A stretch of DNA of 64,000 bases, taken from Hyperoodon ampullatus. Taxonomy: Eukaryota > Chordata > Mammalia > Artiodactyla > Ziphiidae. Under the pieces are notes generated by a model. It had not been told where the DNA came from and did not search any database. It saw only the letters and a list, made by a program, of their open reading frames with translations. The stretch lies in the NCBI GenBank assembly GCA_949752795.1, contig OX457064.1:45504368-45568367 (forward strand), read 5' to 3'. Positions 25,050 to 37,325 of the stretch are shown here, in pieces; the first letter of the stretch is position 1; each line of letters opens with the position of its first letter. The translations under genes were made by a program, and so were the position numbers.

Positions 25050-28000
25050 TATAGTTGATTTATAATTTTCTGCTAGTTTTAGGTGTACAGCAAAGTGAAT
25101 CAGTTATACATACACATATATTCATTCTTTTTTAGAGTCTTTTCTCATATAGGTTATCCCAGAACACTGAGTAGAGCTCCCTGTGATATACATTAGGTCC
25201 TTGTTAGTTATCTGTTTTACATAGAGTAGTGTGTATAAGTCAATCCCAATCTCCCAGTTTATCCCTCCCCCACCACCCACTGCTAACCATAAGTTTGTTT
25301 TCTACAACTATAACTCTATTTCTGATTTGTAGATAAGTTAATTTGTACCCTTTTTTTAGATTCCACATATAAGCGGTATCATATGATAATTGTCTTTGTC
25401 TGAATTACTTCACTCAGTATGACAATCTCTAGGTCCATCCATGCATCCATGTTGCTGAAAATGACATTATTTCCTTCTTTTTTATGGCTGAGTAATATTC
25501 CGTTGTGTGTATGTACCGCATCTCCTTTATCCATTCCTTTGTCAGTGGACATTTAGGGTGTTTCCATGTCCTGGCTATTGTAAACACTTCTGCAGTGAAC
25601 ACTGGGGTGCATGTATCTTTTCAGATTATGGTTTTCCTCAGATATATTCCCAGGAATGGGATTGCTGGATCATATGGTACTTCTATTTTTAGTTTTTGAA
25701 GGAACTTCCTTACTCTTCTCCATAGTGGTTGTAGCGATTTACATTCCCACCAACAGTGTAGGAGGGTTCCTTTTTCTCCACACCCTCTGCAGCCTTTATT
25801 GTTTGTGGAGTGTTTGAGGCTGGCAATTGTGACTGGTGTAAGGTAATACATCATCGTAGGTTTGATTTGCAGTTCTCTAATAATTAGTGAAGTTGAGCAT
25901 CTTTTCATGTGCTTTTTGGCCAACTGTATATCTTCTTTGGAGAAATGTCTATTTAGATCTTCTGCCTATTTTTTGATTGGGTTGTTTGCTTTATTGATAT
26001 TGAGCTACATGAGCTGTTTGTATATTTTTAAGATTAATCTTTTGTCACTTGCTTTGTCTGCGAACATTTTCTCCCAATCTGTGGGGTTTTTTTTCATTTT
26101 ATTTATGGTTTCATTTTGTTTAGGGTGCAAAAGCTTTTCAGTTTAATTAGGTCCCATTTATTTGTTTTTTCGTTACTCTAGGAGGTGGATTGAAAAAGAT
26201 CTTGCTGTGATTTATGTCAGAGTGTTTGGGCGTATGTTTTCCTACAAGAGTTTTATAGCATCCGGCCTTACATTTAGGTCTTTAAATCCATTTTGAGTTT
26301 ATTTTTGTGTATGGTGTTAGGGAGTGTTATAGTTTCATTCATTTAAATATAGCTGTCCAGTTTTCCCAACATCACTTATTGAAGAGTCTGTCTTTTCTCT
26401 ATTGTATATTCTTGCCTCCTTTATTATAGATTAGTTGGCCATAGGTGCATGGGTTTATCTCTGGGTTTTCCATCCTGTTCCATTGATCCATATTTCTGTT
26501 TTTGTGCCAGTACCATACTGTCTTGATTACTGTAGCTTTGTAGAATAGTCTGAAGTCAGGGAGCTTGATTCCTCCAGCTCCGTTTTTTTTTTCTCAAGAT
26601 TGATTTGGCTATTCGTGATCTTTTGTGTTTCCATACAAATTTTAAGATTTTTTGTTCTAGTTCTGTGAAAAATGCCATTGGTAATTTGATAGGGATTGCA
26701 CTGAATCTGTAGATTGCTTTGGGTAGTACAGTTACTTTCACAGTATTGATTCTTCCAATCCAAGAACATGTCTATCCCTCCATCTGTGTTGTTTGATTTC
26801 TTTCATACATATCTTATAGTTTTCTGAGTACAGGTATTTTGCCTTCTTCTGTAGCTTTATTCCTAGGTATTTTATTATTTTTGATATGATGGTATATGGG
26901 ACTGTTTCCTTGATTTTTCTTACTGATCTTTCATTGTGAGTGTATAGGAATGCAAAAGATCTCTGTGTACTAATTTTGTATCCTGCAGCTTTACAGAACT
27001 AATTGATGAGCTCTAGTAGTTTTCTGGTGGCATCTTTAGGATTTTCTATGTATACTATCATGTCATTTGGAAACAGTGCCAGTTTGTTTTTTTCTTTTTT
27101 TTTTTTTTTGTGGTACGCAGCCTCTCACTGTTGCGGCCTCTCCCGTTGCGGAGCACAGGCTCCAGAGGCGCAGGCTCAGCGGCCATGGCTCACGGGCCAA
27201 GCTGCTCCACGGTATGTGGAATCTTCCCGGACCGGGGCACGAACCCGTGTCCCCTGCATTGGTAGGTGGACTCTCAACCACTGTGCCACCAGGGAAGCCC
27301 AGAAACAGTGACAGTTTTACTTCTTCTTTTCCAATTTGGATTCCTTTTATTTCTTTTTCTTCCCTGATTGCTGTGGCCAGGACTTCCAAAACTATTTTGA
27401 ATAAAAATGCTTAGAGTCGACATGCTTGTCTTTTTCCTGATCTTAAGGGAAATGCTTTCAGTTTTTCACCATTGAGAATGATATTTGCTGTGGGTTTGTC
27501 ATATATGGCCTTTATTATGTTGAGGTAGCTTCCCTCTATGCTTACTTTCTGGAGCATTTTTACCATAAATGGGTGTTGAATTGTGTCAAAAGCTTCTTCT
27601 GCATCTATCGAGATGATCATATGGTTTTTATTCTTCAGTTTGTTGAGGTGGTGTATCACACTGATTGATTTATGGATATTGAAAAATCCTTGCATCCCTG
27701 GGATGAATTCCACTTGATTATGGTGTAAGATCCTTTTAATGTATTGTTGGATTCAGATTGCTAGTATATTCTTGAAGCTTTTTGGGTCTATGTTCATCAG
27801 TGATATTGGCCTGCAGTTTTCTTTTTTAGTGGTATCTGTCTGGTTTTGGTATGAGGGTGATGGTGGCCTCATAGAATGATCTTGGGAGTGTTCCTTCCTC
27901 TGCCAGTTTTTGGGAGAGTTTCAGAAGGATAGATGTTAATTCTTCTCTAACTGTTCCATAGAATTCGGCTATGAAGCCATCTGGTCCTGGACTTTTGTTT

Positions 28001-28345
28001 GTTGGATGATTTTTAATCACACTTTCAATTTAAGTACTTGTAATTGCTCTGTTCATAGTTTCTATTTCTTCCTAGTTCGGTCTTGGGAGATTGTATCAAT
28101 ACCTTTCTAGGAAATTGTCCATTTCTTCTAGGTTATCCATTTTATTGGCATATATTGTTTGTAGCACTTTTATGATCCTTTGTACTTCTGTGGTGTCTGT
28201 TGTAACTTCTCCTTTTTCATTTCTAATTTTATTGATTTGAGATGTCTCCCTTTTTTCTTGATGAATCTGGCTAAAGGTTTATCAATTTTGTTTAACTTCT
28301 CAAAAAACCAGATTTTATTTTCATTTATCTTTGATAATTTTTTTT
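25050..28345 (-). pseudogene. L1 ORF2p 3' half (copy C)
   Basis: Carries the 3' UTR, C-terminal region (25621-25923) and reverse transcriptase remains (27411-27713, 27826-28020) of copy C. A CHR-2 SINE at 27086-27300 cuts the frame immediately beside the reverse transcriptase active-site segment. Stops are frequent. The frame continues, after copy D, at about 33079. Confidence 0.88.
27086..27300 (-). mobile_element. CHR-2-type SINE 5
   Basis: Antisense CHR-2 SINE with poly-T tail, inside the reverse transcriptase region of L1 copy C. The duplication is gaaacagtgccagttt at left (27070-27085) and gaaacagtgacagttt at right (27302-27317), with one mismatch. Confidence 0.95.
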
Positions 28346-28703
28346 AAACATCTTTATTGGAGTATATTTGCTTTACAACAGTGTGTTAGTTTCTGCTTTA
28401 TAACAAAGTGAATCAGCTATACATATGCATATATCCCCATATTTCCTCCTCTTGCATCTCCCTCCCACCCTCCCTAGCCCACCCCTCTATGTGGTCACAA
28501 AGCACTGACCTGATCTCCCTGTGCTTTGCAGCTGCTTCCCATTAGCTATCTATTTTACATTTGGTAGTGTATATTAGTCCATGCCACTCTCTCCCTTCGT
28601 CCCAGCTTACCCTTCCCCCATGCTGTGTCCTCAAGTCCATTCTCTACATCTGCATCATTATTCCTGTCCTTCCCCTAGGTTGTTCGTAACGATTTTTTTT
28701 TTT

Positions 28704-30150
28704 TTAGATTCCATATATATATGTTAGCATAGGGTATTCATTTTTCTCTTTCTGACTTACTTCACTCTGTATGACAGACTGTAGGTCCATCCACCACACT
28801 ACAAATAACTCAGTTTCGTTTGTTTTAATGGCTGAGTAATATTCGATTCTGTATATGTGCCACATCTTCTTTATCCATTCATCTGTTGATGGACACTTAG
28901 GTTGCTTCCATATCCTGGCTATTGTAAATAGAGCATCAATAAACATTATGGTACGTGACTCTTTTTGAATTATGGTTCTCTCAAGGTATATGCCAAGTAA
29001 TGGGATAGCTGGGTCGTATGATAGTTCTATTTGTAGTTTTTTAAGGAACCTCCATACTGTTCTCAATATTGGCTGTATCAACTTACATTCCCACCAACAG
29101 TGCAAGAGGGTTCCCTTTTCTCCAGACCCTCTCCAGTATTTATTGTTTGTAGATTTTTTGGTGATGGCCATTCTGAGAGTGTGAGGTGATACCTCATTGT
29201 AGTTTTGATTGGCATGTATCTAATGATTAGTAATGTGGAGCATTCTTTCATGTGTTTGTAGGCTGTCTGTATATCTTCTTTGGAGGAATATCTATGCAGG
29301 TCTTCTGCCCATTTTTGGATTGGGTTGTTTTGATATTGAGCTGTATGAGCTGCTTGTATTTTGTGGAGATTAATAATTTGTCAGTTGCTTCATTTTCAAA
29401 TATTTTCTCCCATTCTGAGGGTTGTCTTCGTCTTCTTTATGGTCTCCTTTACTGTGCAAAAGCTTTTACATTTCCTTAGGTCCCATTTGTTTATTTTTAT
29501 TTTTATTTCCATTTGTCTAGGAGGTGGGTCAAAAAGGATCTTGCTGTGACTTATGTCATTGAGTGTTCTGTGTTTTCCTCTAAAAGTTTGATAGTGTCTG
29601 GCCTTACATTTAGGTTTTTAATCCATTTGGAGTTTATTTTTGTGTATGGTGTTAGGGACTATTCTAATTTCATTCTTTTATATGTACCTGTCCAGTTTCC
29701 CCCTCACCACTTATTGAAGAGGCTGTCTTTTCTCCATTCTGTACTCTTGCCTCCTTTATCAAAGATAAGGTGACCATATGTGTGTGGATTTATCTCTGTG
29801 CTTTCTATCCTGTTGGGTGCATAAATATTTACAATTGTTATATCTTCTTCTTGGACTGATCCCTTGATCATTATGTAGTGTCCTTCTTTGTCTCTTCGAA
29901 TAGTCTTTATTTTAAAGTCTATTTTGGCTGATATGAAAATTGCTACTCCAGCTTTTTTTTCATTTCCATTTGCATGGAATATCTTTTTCCATGCCCTCCG
30001 TTTCAGTCTGTATGTGTCCCTAGGTCTGAAGTGGGTCTCTTGTAGACAGCATATATACACATCTTGTTTTTGTATCCATTCACCCAGTCTATGTCTTTTG
30101 GTGGGAGCTTTAATCCATTTACATTTAAGGTATTTATCATTATTTGTGTT
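28704..30150 (-). pseudogene. L1 ORF2p with endonuclease fused to C-terminal region (copy D)
   Basis: The frame 30060 to 29704 reads the endonuclease from Q-E-T-H-F-R-P-R through I-V-N-I-Y-A-P-N, then continues without a frame break into a late ORF2 segment ([12 protein letters not shown]). The whole reverse transcriptase core between them is gone. The C-terminal 155 codons follow at 28704-29171. The deletion junction is at about 29812. Confidence 0.85.
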
Positions 30151-30179
30151 CCTATTACCATTTTCTTAATTGTTTTGTG

Positions 30180-31065
30180 TTTGTTATTGAGGGCCTTTTC
30201 CTTCTCTTGTGTTTCCTGCCTAGAGAAATCCCTTTTGCATTTGTTGTAAAGCTGGTTTGGTGGTGCTGAATTCTCTTAGCTTTTGCTTGTCTGGAAAGTT
30301 TTAATTTCTCTGTCGAATCTGAATGAGATCCTTGCTGGGTAGACTAATTTGGTGGTAGGTTTTTCCCTTTCATCAATTTAAATATGTCCTGCCACTCCCT
30401 TCTGGCTTGTAGAGTTATGCTGAAAGATCAGCTGTTAACCTTATGGGGATTCCCTTGTATGTTATTTGTTGTTTTTCTGTTGCTGCTTTTAATATTTTTT
30501 CTTTGTATTTAACTTTTGATAGTTTGATTAATATGTGTCTTGGCAGGTTTCTCCTTGGATTTATCCTGTATGGGACTCTGTGCTTCCTGGACTTGACTAT
30601 TTCCTTTCCCGTATTAGGGGAGTTTTCAACTATAATCTCTTCAAATATTTTCTCAGTCTCTTACTGTTTTTCTAATTCTTCTGGGACCCCTATAACTTGA
30701 ATGTTGGTGCGTTTAATGTTGTCCCAGAGGTCTCTGAGACTGTCCTCAATTCTTTTCATTCTTTATTCTGCTCTGCAGTAGTTATTTCTACTATTTTATC
30801 TTCCAGGTCACTTATCTGTTCTTCTGCCTCAGTTATTCTGCTATTGATTCCTTCTCGAGAATTAATTTCATTTAGTGTTGTTCATCATTGTTTCTTTGCT
30901 CTTTAGTTCTTCCCGGTCCTTGTTAAATGCTTCTTGTATTTTCTCCATTCTATTTCCAAGATTTTGGATCATCTTTACTATCATTACTCTGAATTCGTTT
31001 TCAGGTAGACTGCCTATTTCCTCTTCATTTGTTTGGTCTGGTGGGTTTTTACCTTGCTGCTTCAT
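30180..31065 (-). pseudogene. L1 ORF1p remnant (copy D)
   Basis: The start frame (31065 down to 30868) opens M-K-Q-Q-G-K-N-P-P-D and holds the acidic/charged N-terminal part preceding the coiled coil of ORF1p, the L1 RNA-binding chaperone. It meets a stop at 30868. Downstream pieces, up to the last codons near 30180, can be followed antisense but are broken by stops. Confidence 0.8.
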
Positions 31066-33078
31066 CTGCTGTGTTTCTCTGCCTTCTCATTTTGCTTAAC
31101 TTACTGTGGTTGGGGTCTCCTTTTTGCAGACTGCAGGCTCGTAGTTCCCATTGTTTTGGTGTCTGCCCCCAGTGGGTGATGTTGGTTCAGTGGGTTTTGT
31201 AGGCTTCCCGGTGGAGGGGACTAGTGCCTGTGTTCTGGTTGATGAGGCTGGATCTTGTCTTTCTAGTGGGCAGGACCGCATCAGTGGTGTGTTTTCGGGT
31301 GTCTGTGACCTTATTATGATTTTAGGCAGCCACTCTGCTAATGTGTGGTGTTATGTTCCTGTCTTCCTCGTTGTTTGGCATAGGTGGTCCAGCACTGTAG
31401 CTTGCTGGTTCTTGAGTGGAGCTGGGTCTTAACGTTGAGGTGGAGATCTCTGGGAGAGCTTTCACCATTTGATTTTACGTGGAGTCAGGAGGTTTCTGGT
31501 GGACACATGTCCTGAACTCGACTCTCCCATCTCAAAGGCACAAGCCTGACACCCGTCCAGAGCACCAAGACCCTGTCAGCCACATGGCTCAGAAGAAAAG
31601 GGAGAAAAAAAGAAGGAAAGAAAAAAATAAAGTTATTAAAATAAAAAATTAAAAATAATTATTAAAAATAAAAAAGAAGATAGCAACCAAACCAGAAAAC
31701 AAATCCCCCAATGATAACAAGTTCTAAAACTGTACTGAAAAAAAAAAACAAAAAACAAAAAAACAGACAGCCAGAAACCTAGTACACATGGTAAATGCAA
31801 AGCTATACAGACAAAGTCACACAAAGCAGCATACACATAAACACAAAGAGAGAAAAAGGAAAAGTATATATATATATCATTGCTCCCAATGTGCACTGCC
31901 TCAATTTTGGGATGATTCATTGTTTCCTCAGGTATTCCACAGATGCAGGGTACATCAAGTTGATTGTGGAGATTAACCCACAGTTCCTGAGGCTACTGGG
32001 AGAGACTTCCCTTTCTCTTTTTTTTGTTCTCAGAGCTCCTGGGATTCAGCTTTGGATTTGCCCCCACCTCTGCCTGTAGGTCTCCTGAGGGCGTCTGTTC
32101 TTCGCTCAGACAGGACGGGGTTAAGGTAGCAGCTGAGTAGGGGGCTCTGGGTCACTCAGGCCTGGGGAAGGGAGGGGTATGGAATGCGGGGCGAGACTGC
32201 GGCAGCAGAGGCTGGCGTGACGTTGCACCAGCCTGAGGTGTGCCTTGTGTTCTGCTGGGGAAATTGTCCCTGGATCACGGGACCCTGGCAGTGGCAGGTT
32301 GCACAAACTCCTGGGAGGGGAGGTGTGGATAGTGAGCTGTGCTTTCACACAGGCTTCTTGGTGGCTGCAGCAGCAGCCTTAGTGTTTCATGCCCGTCTCT
32401 GGTGTCCACACTGATAGCTGCGGTTCACGCTCTTCTCTGGAGCTTGTGTAGGTGGTGCTCTGTATCCCCTCTCCTTGTGCACCCCGAAACAATGGTCTCT
32501 CGACTCTTAATGAGGTCCACACTTTTTCCCATACTCCATCCCGGCTAGCTGTGGCGCACTAGCCCCCTTCAGGCTGTGTTCACGCAGCCAACCCCAGTCC
32601 TCTCCCTGGAATCTGACCTCCGAAGCCCGAGCCTCAGCTCCCAGCCCCCACCCGTCCTGGCCGTCGGGTGAGCAGGCAAGCCTCTCAGGCTGGTGAGTGC
32701 TGGTCGGCCCCAATCCTGTGTACTGAAATCTCTCTGCACCTCTGTTGCTGTGCTCTACTCTGTGGCTCTGAAGCTTCCCACCCAGCCACCCCCGTCTCCA
32801 CCAGTGAAGGGGCTTCCTAGTGTGTGGAAACTTTTCCTCCTTCACAGCTCCCTCCCAGTGGTGCAGGTCCCGTCTCTATTCTTTTGTCTCTGTTTGTTTT
32901 TTCTTTTGCCCTAACCAAGTACGTGGGGAGTTTCTTGCCTTTTGGGAAGTCTGAGGTCTTCTGCCAGTGATCAGTAGGTGTTCTGTAGGAGTTGTTCCAC
33001 ATGTAGATGTATTTCTGATGTATTTGTGGGGAGGAAGGTGATCTCCACGTCTCACTCCTCTGCCATCTTGAAGGTCTC
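31066..33078 (-). promoter_or_regulatory. L1 5' UTR / internal promoter (copy D)
   Basis: GC-richer, CpG-containing sequence upstream of ORF1 on the L1 sense strand, ending with the L1 start motif near 33055-33078 that contains AAGATGGC, the core of a YY1 site as known for L1 promoters. It has A/T-rich simple stretches at 31600-31760. Activity today is doubtful. The open frames here are not genes. Confidence 0.7.
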
Positions 33079-34128
33079 TCTGCTATTGTTTTTTTCACGT
33101 CTATTTATTTCTGCTCTGATCTTTATGATTTCTTTCTTTCTGCTAACTTTGGGTTTTGTTTGTTCTTCTTTCTCTAGTTGCTATAGGTGTAAGTTTAGGT
33201 TGTTATTTGAGACTTTTCTTGTTTCCTGAGGTAAGATTGTTTTGCTGTAAACTTCCCTCCTAGAACTGCTTTTGCTGTATCCCATAGGTTTTGGAGCATC
33301 ATATTTTTATTGTTATTTGTTTCTAGGTATCTTTTGATTTCCTCTTTTTCAGTGATCTGTTGGTTATTTAGTAACATATTGTTTAGCCTCCATGTGTTTG
33401 TGTTTTTTACAGTTTTTTTTTTTCCTGTAGTTGATTTCTAATCTCATAGCTTTGTGGTTGGAAAAGATGCTTGACATGATTTCAATATTCTTAAATTTAC
33501 TGAGGCTTGACAAGATGTGATCTGTCTTGGAGAATGTTCCTTGTGCACTTGAGAAGAAAGTGTATTTCTGCTTTCAGATAGAATGTCCTGTAAATATCAA
33601 TTAAGTCTATCTGGCCTAATGTGTCATTTAAGCCTTGTGTTTCCTTATTGATTTTCTGTCTGGATCATATGTCCATTGGTGTAAGTGGGGTGTTAAAGTC
33701 CCCCACTATCATTGTGTTACTGTTGACTTCCCCTTTTATGGCTGTTAGCATTTGCCTTATATATTGAGGTGCTCCTATGTTGGGTGTATATATATTTCAA
33801 TTGGTGTATCTTCTTCTTGGGTTGATCCCTTGATCATTATGTAGTGTCCTTCCTTGTCTCTTTTAACAGTCTTTACTTTAAAGTCTATTTTATCTAATAT
33901 GAATATTGCTACTCCAGCTTTCTTTTGATTTCAATTTTCAGGGAATATCATTTTCCATCCCCTCACTTACAGTTTGTATGTGTCCCTAGGTCTGAAGTGG
34001 GCCCTTTATAGACAGCATATATATGGGTCTTGTTTTTGTATCCATTCAGCCAGTCTCTGTCTTTATGTTGGAGCATTTAATCCATTTACATTTGAGGTAA
34101 TTATCGATATGTATGTTCCTATTGCCAT
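33079..34128 (-). pseudogene. L1 ORF2p 5' part, endonuclease (copy C)
   Basis: Continuation of copy C after the copy D insertion. The ORF2 start codon is at 34126-34128 (antisense of 'ccat' in attgccattt), followed by endonuclease remains, then many stops. A short open piece remains at 33195-33377. Confidence 0.82.
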
Positions 34129-34544
34129 TTTCTTAATTGTTTTTGGATTGTATTTGTAGGTCGTTTTTCTTCCCTTCCTCTTTTGTTCTCTTCTCTTGTC
34201 ATTTGATGACCATCTTTAGTGTTGTGTTTGGGCTGCATTTTCTTTTTTGTGTGTGTATCTTTTGTAGAGTTTTGGATCGCATTTCCCATGACATTTTGAT
34301 AAAGCAGTCTATAGATATATGCAAGTTTCTTATAAGTGGGTGGTCTCAATTTCAAATGCAATTCCCATTTCCTGCATTTGTACTCTCCTCATGGTTGCTG
34401 GTTTTGATATATTTGTGTATGGATGATTTCCTGCTTTTACTCCATGTTTGCATTTACCAGTGAGCTTTTCCCCTTTGTGATTTTCTTGTTTCTAATTGTG
34501 GCCTCTTTTTTTTCCCCCTGTGCTTAGAGAAGTTTCTTTCGCCC
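34129..34544 (-). other. Long ORF1-ORF2 spacer in L1 copy C
   Basis: About 400 bases separate the end of ORF1 from the ORF2 start, whereas in copies A and E the two frames are almost adjacent. The extra sequence has no recognisable SINE or LTR and is purine-rich on the L1 sense strand. Confidence 0.6.
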
Positions 34545-35370
34545 TTGTTGGAAAGCTAGTTTGATGGTGGTGAATTCTCTTAGCTTTTGCTTGTCTGTAA
34601 AGCTTTTGATTTCTCCGTCAAATCTGAATGAGAGCTTTGCTGGGTAGAGTAATCTTGGTTGTAGGTTTATCCCTTTCAGCACTTTAAATATATCGTGCCT
34701 CTCCCTTCTGGTCTGCAGTTTCTGCTGAAAAATCAGCTGATAGCCTTGTGGGGATTCCCTTGTAGGTTATTTGTTGCTTTTCCCTTGTTGCTTTTAATAT
34801 TTTTTTGTAGTTAATTTTTGTTAGTTTAATATGTGTCTTGGCAGGTTCCTCCTGGGGTTTATCCTGTATGGGACTCTCTGCACTTCCTGGACTTGGGTGA
34901 CTATTTCCTTTCCCATGTTAGAAAAGTTTTCAGCTATAATCTCTTCAAATATTTTCTCAGGCCCTTTTTTCTTCTTCTGGGACCCCTATAATTCAAATGT
35001 TGGTATGTTTAATGTTGTACCAGAGGTCTCTGAGACTGCTGTCATTTGTTTCCATTTTTTTTATTCTTTTCCACAGCAGAGATTTCCACCATTCTGTCTT
35101 CCAGCTCACTTTTCTATTCTTCTGCCTCAATTATTCTGCTATTGATTCCTTCTAGTGTGTTCATTTCAGTTATTGTATTATTTATCTGTTTGTTTTTTAG
35201 TTCTTCTAGGTGTTTGTTAAACATTTTTTGTATCTTGTTGATCTTTGCCTCCATTCTTAGCACTCTTGGATCATGTTTATTATCATTCTGAATTCTTTTT
35301 CACGTAGATTACCTACCTCCTCTTCATTTAATTGTTCTTGTAGGTCTTTATCTTGCTCCTTCATCTGCAA
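34545..35370 (-). pseudogene. L1 ORF1p remnant (copy C)
   Basis: Antisense ORF1 with stops throughout; the text parallels ORF1 of copies D and E (for example the RRM-region and C-terminal Lys-rich segments). No long open frame on the coding strand survives. Confidence 0.75.
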
Positions 35371-37120
35371 CATATTTGTCATCTCATTTTGTCAAACTTA
35401 CTGTGTTTGTGGTCTCCTTTGTGCAGGCTGCAGGATCATAGTTCCTTTTGCTCCTGGTGTCTGACCCCTCGTGGGTGAGTTTGCTCCAGAGCCTTGTGCC
35501 ATTATCCCCTTGATAGGGGGTTTGACTGGTGTTGTGGTGACCAGAGCCTGCCCTGGATATTGAGCAGGGCCTCCCCTTTGCTCTGTGGTTGTCACTGTCC
35601 TGTCAGGGGTGGGGTCTGCTCCCTAGTTATTGGAGTAGAGGCCCTCAGATCTGTTTCTTAGCTGTGTTTCTGATCTGCAGTGCAAGGTAGGTGGGATTAG
35701 AGCAGTTCCACTTGGAGAGAAGCCACTGAGTATTCCTCCTCTGGAGCTGTTCATCTGTGAATGTGCTCCATTGTGTCCCCTTTCACCCATTGTGTGGGCT
35801 CACAAAATAACCTGTTGTTGGCACTGCTCTCAGTCCCACCCTCAGTGTGGGTATGCTGGCAATTTGCCCTGGTGACTCTCAGGAGGTTTTTGCACCAGGC
35901 CATTGGCACAGATCCATTGAGGTCATGTCCCAGGTCTGCAGTAGCTGTGCACCTGGACCTGCTGTGGGAGATATGGAGGCAGCTCAGAGTCTGGCCTGGC
36001 CCAACCCCCACCATGTACATACGTGCCCACAAAGCCCACAGCTGCTTAAGCCAGACCCACCCCAGCTGCTGGAGCACTTGTCCTTTCAGATGTTTCACAG
36101 ACGCTGAATTTAGGAAGCCTTCAGCGAGGGGTGTAACTTCACAGTTCCTGCAGCTACGAGGTTTCAGTTCTTAGTCACATGGCTCCTGGGGCTCAGCTGT
36201 GGTTTCAGCCCCACCTCTGTGTGTGTTCCTCCCACCAGAGTCTGCTCTAGAAGTTGCCAGAACACACAAGCCCGTCAAGCAGGAAGGGGCCAAGGCGGTG
36301 ATCACAGTGAGCAGGCCACCCAAGTGGGAGGGTGCTGGGGTAGCGACTGAACGTATCAGTTGGTGGTCAGGGTGAGCAGGCTACCCAGGCGAGGTTAGGG
36401 GGCAAGGAAGCAACGGCAGGGGCATGCGAGCCAGCTGTGTTGTGAGCCCTCCCTAGTGCCCATGGAGGCGGGGGCCAGCATGTGAGGAGAGAGGCTGCAA
36501 TGGTGGCCCAGCCCTCTGCGTGTCACTCAACAATGGTGCTTTGCTTCTGTGGTGGTCTGTGCTTCCTCCACAAGCATTCCCATTTGCAGAGCTCCTCACT
36601 CCTGACCTCTCAGGCTGTCTCCTCACAGCCAACAGCAGTTCCTGCCTGGGTCTGCTCTCCAAATCCCACGTTCCAGCACCCAGCCCCCATGTGCACCGGT
36701 GGACACACATCTCAGGCTGTGGCATGCAGGGCTGTGGCACAGACCATCTGTGTAGGTCTCACTGTGTCCTGCCTGCCACAGACTGGTCGATGGGCTCTCC
36801 TCCAAGCCCCCAAAGCTCCCCTTCTTTCCAAGCTGATCTTCCCACAGTGAGGAGGCTTCCCCTGATGCAGGAAACTCTCCCCAGTTCCCTGCCAGGGAGG
36901 CAGGTCCCATCCTGCTTCCTTTCCTCTTCCTTTTCCCATCTTTTTCATCCTACCCAGTTACGTGGGGATCTTTCTTGTCCTTTTAGGTGTCCAATATCCT
37001 CTGCTAGTGTTCATCAGGTGCTCCGTGTGAATTTGTTCCATTTGTAGATGTATTCTTCATGTGTTTGTGGGGAGAGATGAACTCCACGTCCTTCTACTCC
37101 TCTGCCATCTTGGAGAGCTC
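35371..37120 (-). promoter_or_regulatory. L1 5' UTR / internal promoter (copy C)
   Basis: GC-richer region ending at the L1 start near 37085-37120 with the sense motif containing AAGATGGC. Its body differs strongly from the 5' UTR of copy D, indicating a different L1 subfamily. The open frames on both strands here are chance. Confidence 0.7.
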
Positions 37121-37126
37121 CCTGTC

Positions 37127-37325
37127 AAAGGGTGTTATGCCTGTGTTTTCCTCTAAGAGTTCTACAGTGTAGCCTTACATTTAGGTCTTTGATCCATTTT
37201 GAGTTTATTTTTGTGTATGGTGTTAGAAATGGTTCTAATTTTCATTCTTTTACATGTAGCTGTCCAGTTTTCCCAGCACCACTTGTTGAAGAGTCTGTCT
37301 TTTCTCCATTGTGTATTCAGGTAAC
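37127..37325 (-). mobile_element. L1 ORF2 fragment
   Basis: Antisense L1 ORF2 late segment, parallel to 29560-29750 and 22440-22620. It directly follows the 5' end of copy C and is truncated on both sides. Confidence 0.85.

Larger units (their letters stand above)
28346..33078 (-). mobile_element. L1 LINE (copy D), internally deleted, nested in copy C
   Basis: Antisense L1 with 3' UTR (from 28346), ORF2 3' part to about 29811, ORF2 5' part from about 29812, ORF1 (about 30180-31065) and a long 5' UTR ending at about 33078 with sense motif caagatggcagagg. The flanks belong to copy C ORF2. The duplication is imperfect (tttgataattttttt versus ctctgctattgttttttt). Within it, the reverse transcriptase segment is missing. 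Confidence 0.87.
21260..37120 (-). mobile_element. L1 LINE (copy C), near full length, split by two younger L1s and a SINE
   Basis: Copy C consists of its 3' tail (about 21260-21311), ORF2 3' part (25050 to about 28345), ORF2 5' part (about 33079-34128), ORF1 (about 34545-35370) and 5' UTR (about 35371-37120). Its start carries the sense motif ccaagatggcagaggagtag near 37100. The gaps hold L1 copy B (21312-25049) and copy D (about 28346-33078). The pieces join in the correct order and strand, which shows that copy C was there first. All frames are broken. Confidence 0.85.

Noticed and set aside
32507..32845. 112-codon frame in GC-rich DNA
   Set aside because: It lies in the 5' UTR of L1 copy D and has no recognisable domain.
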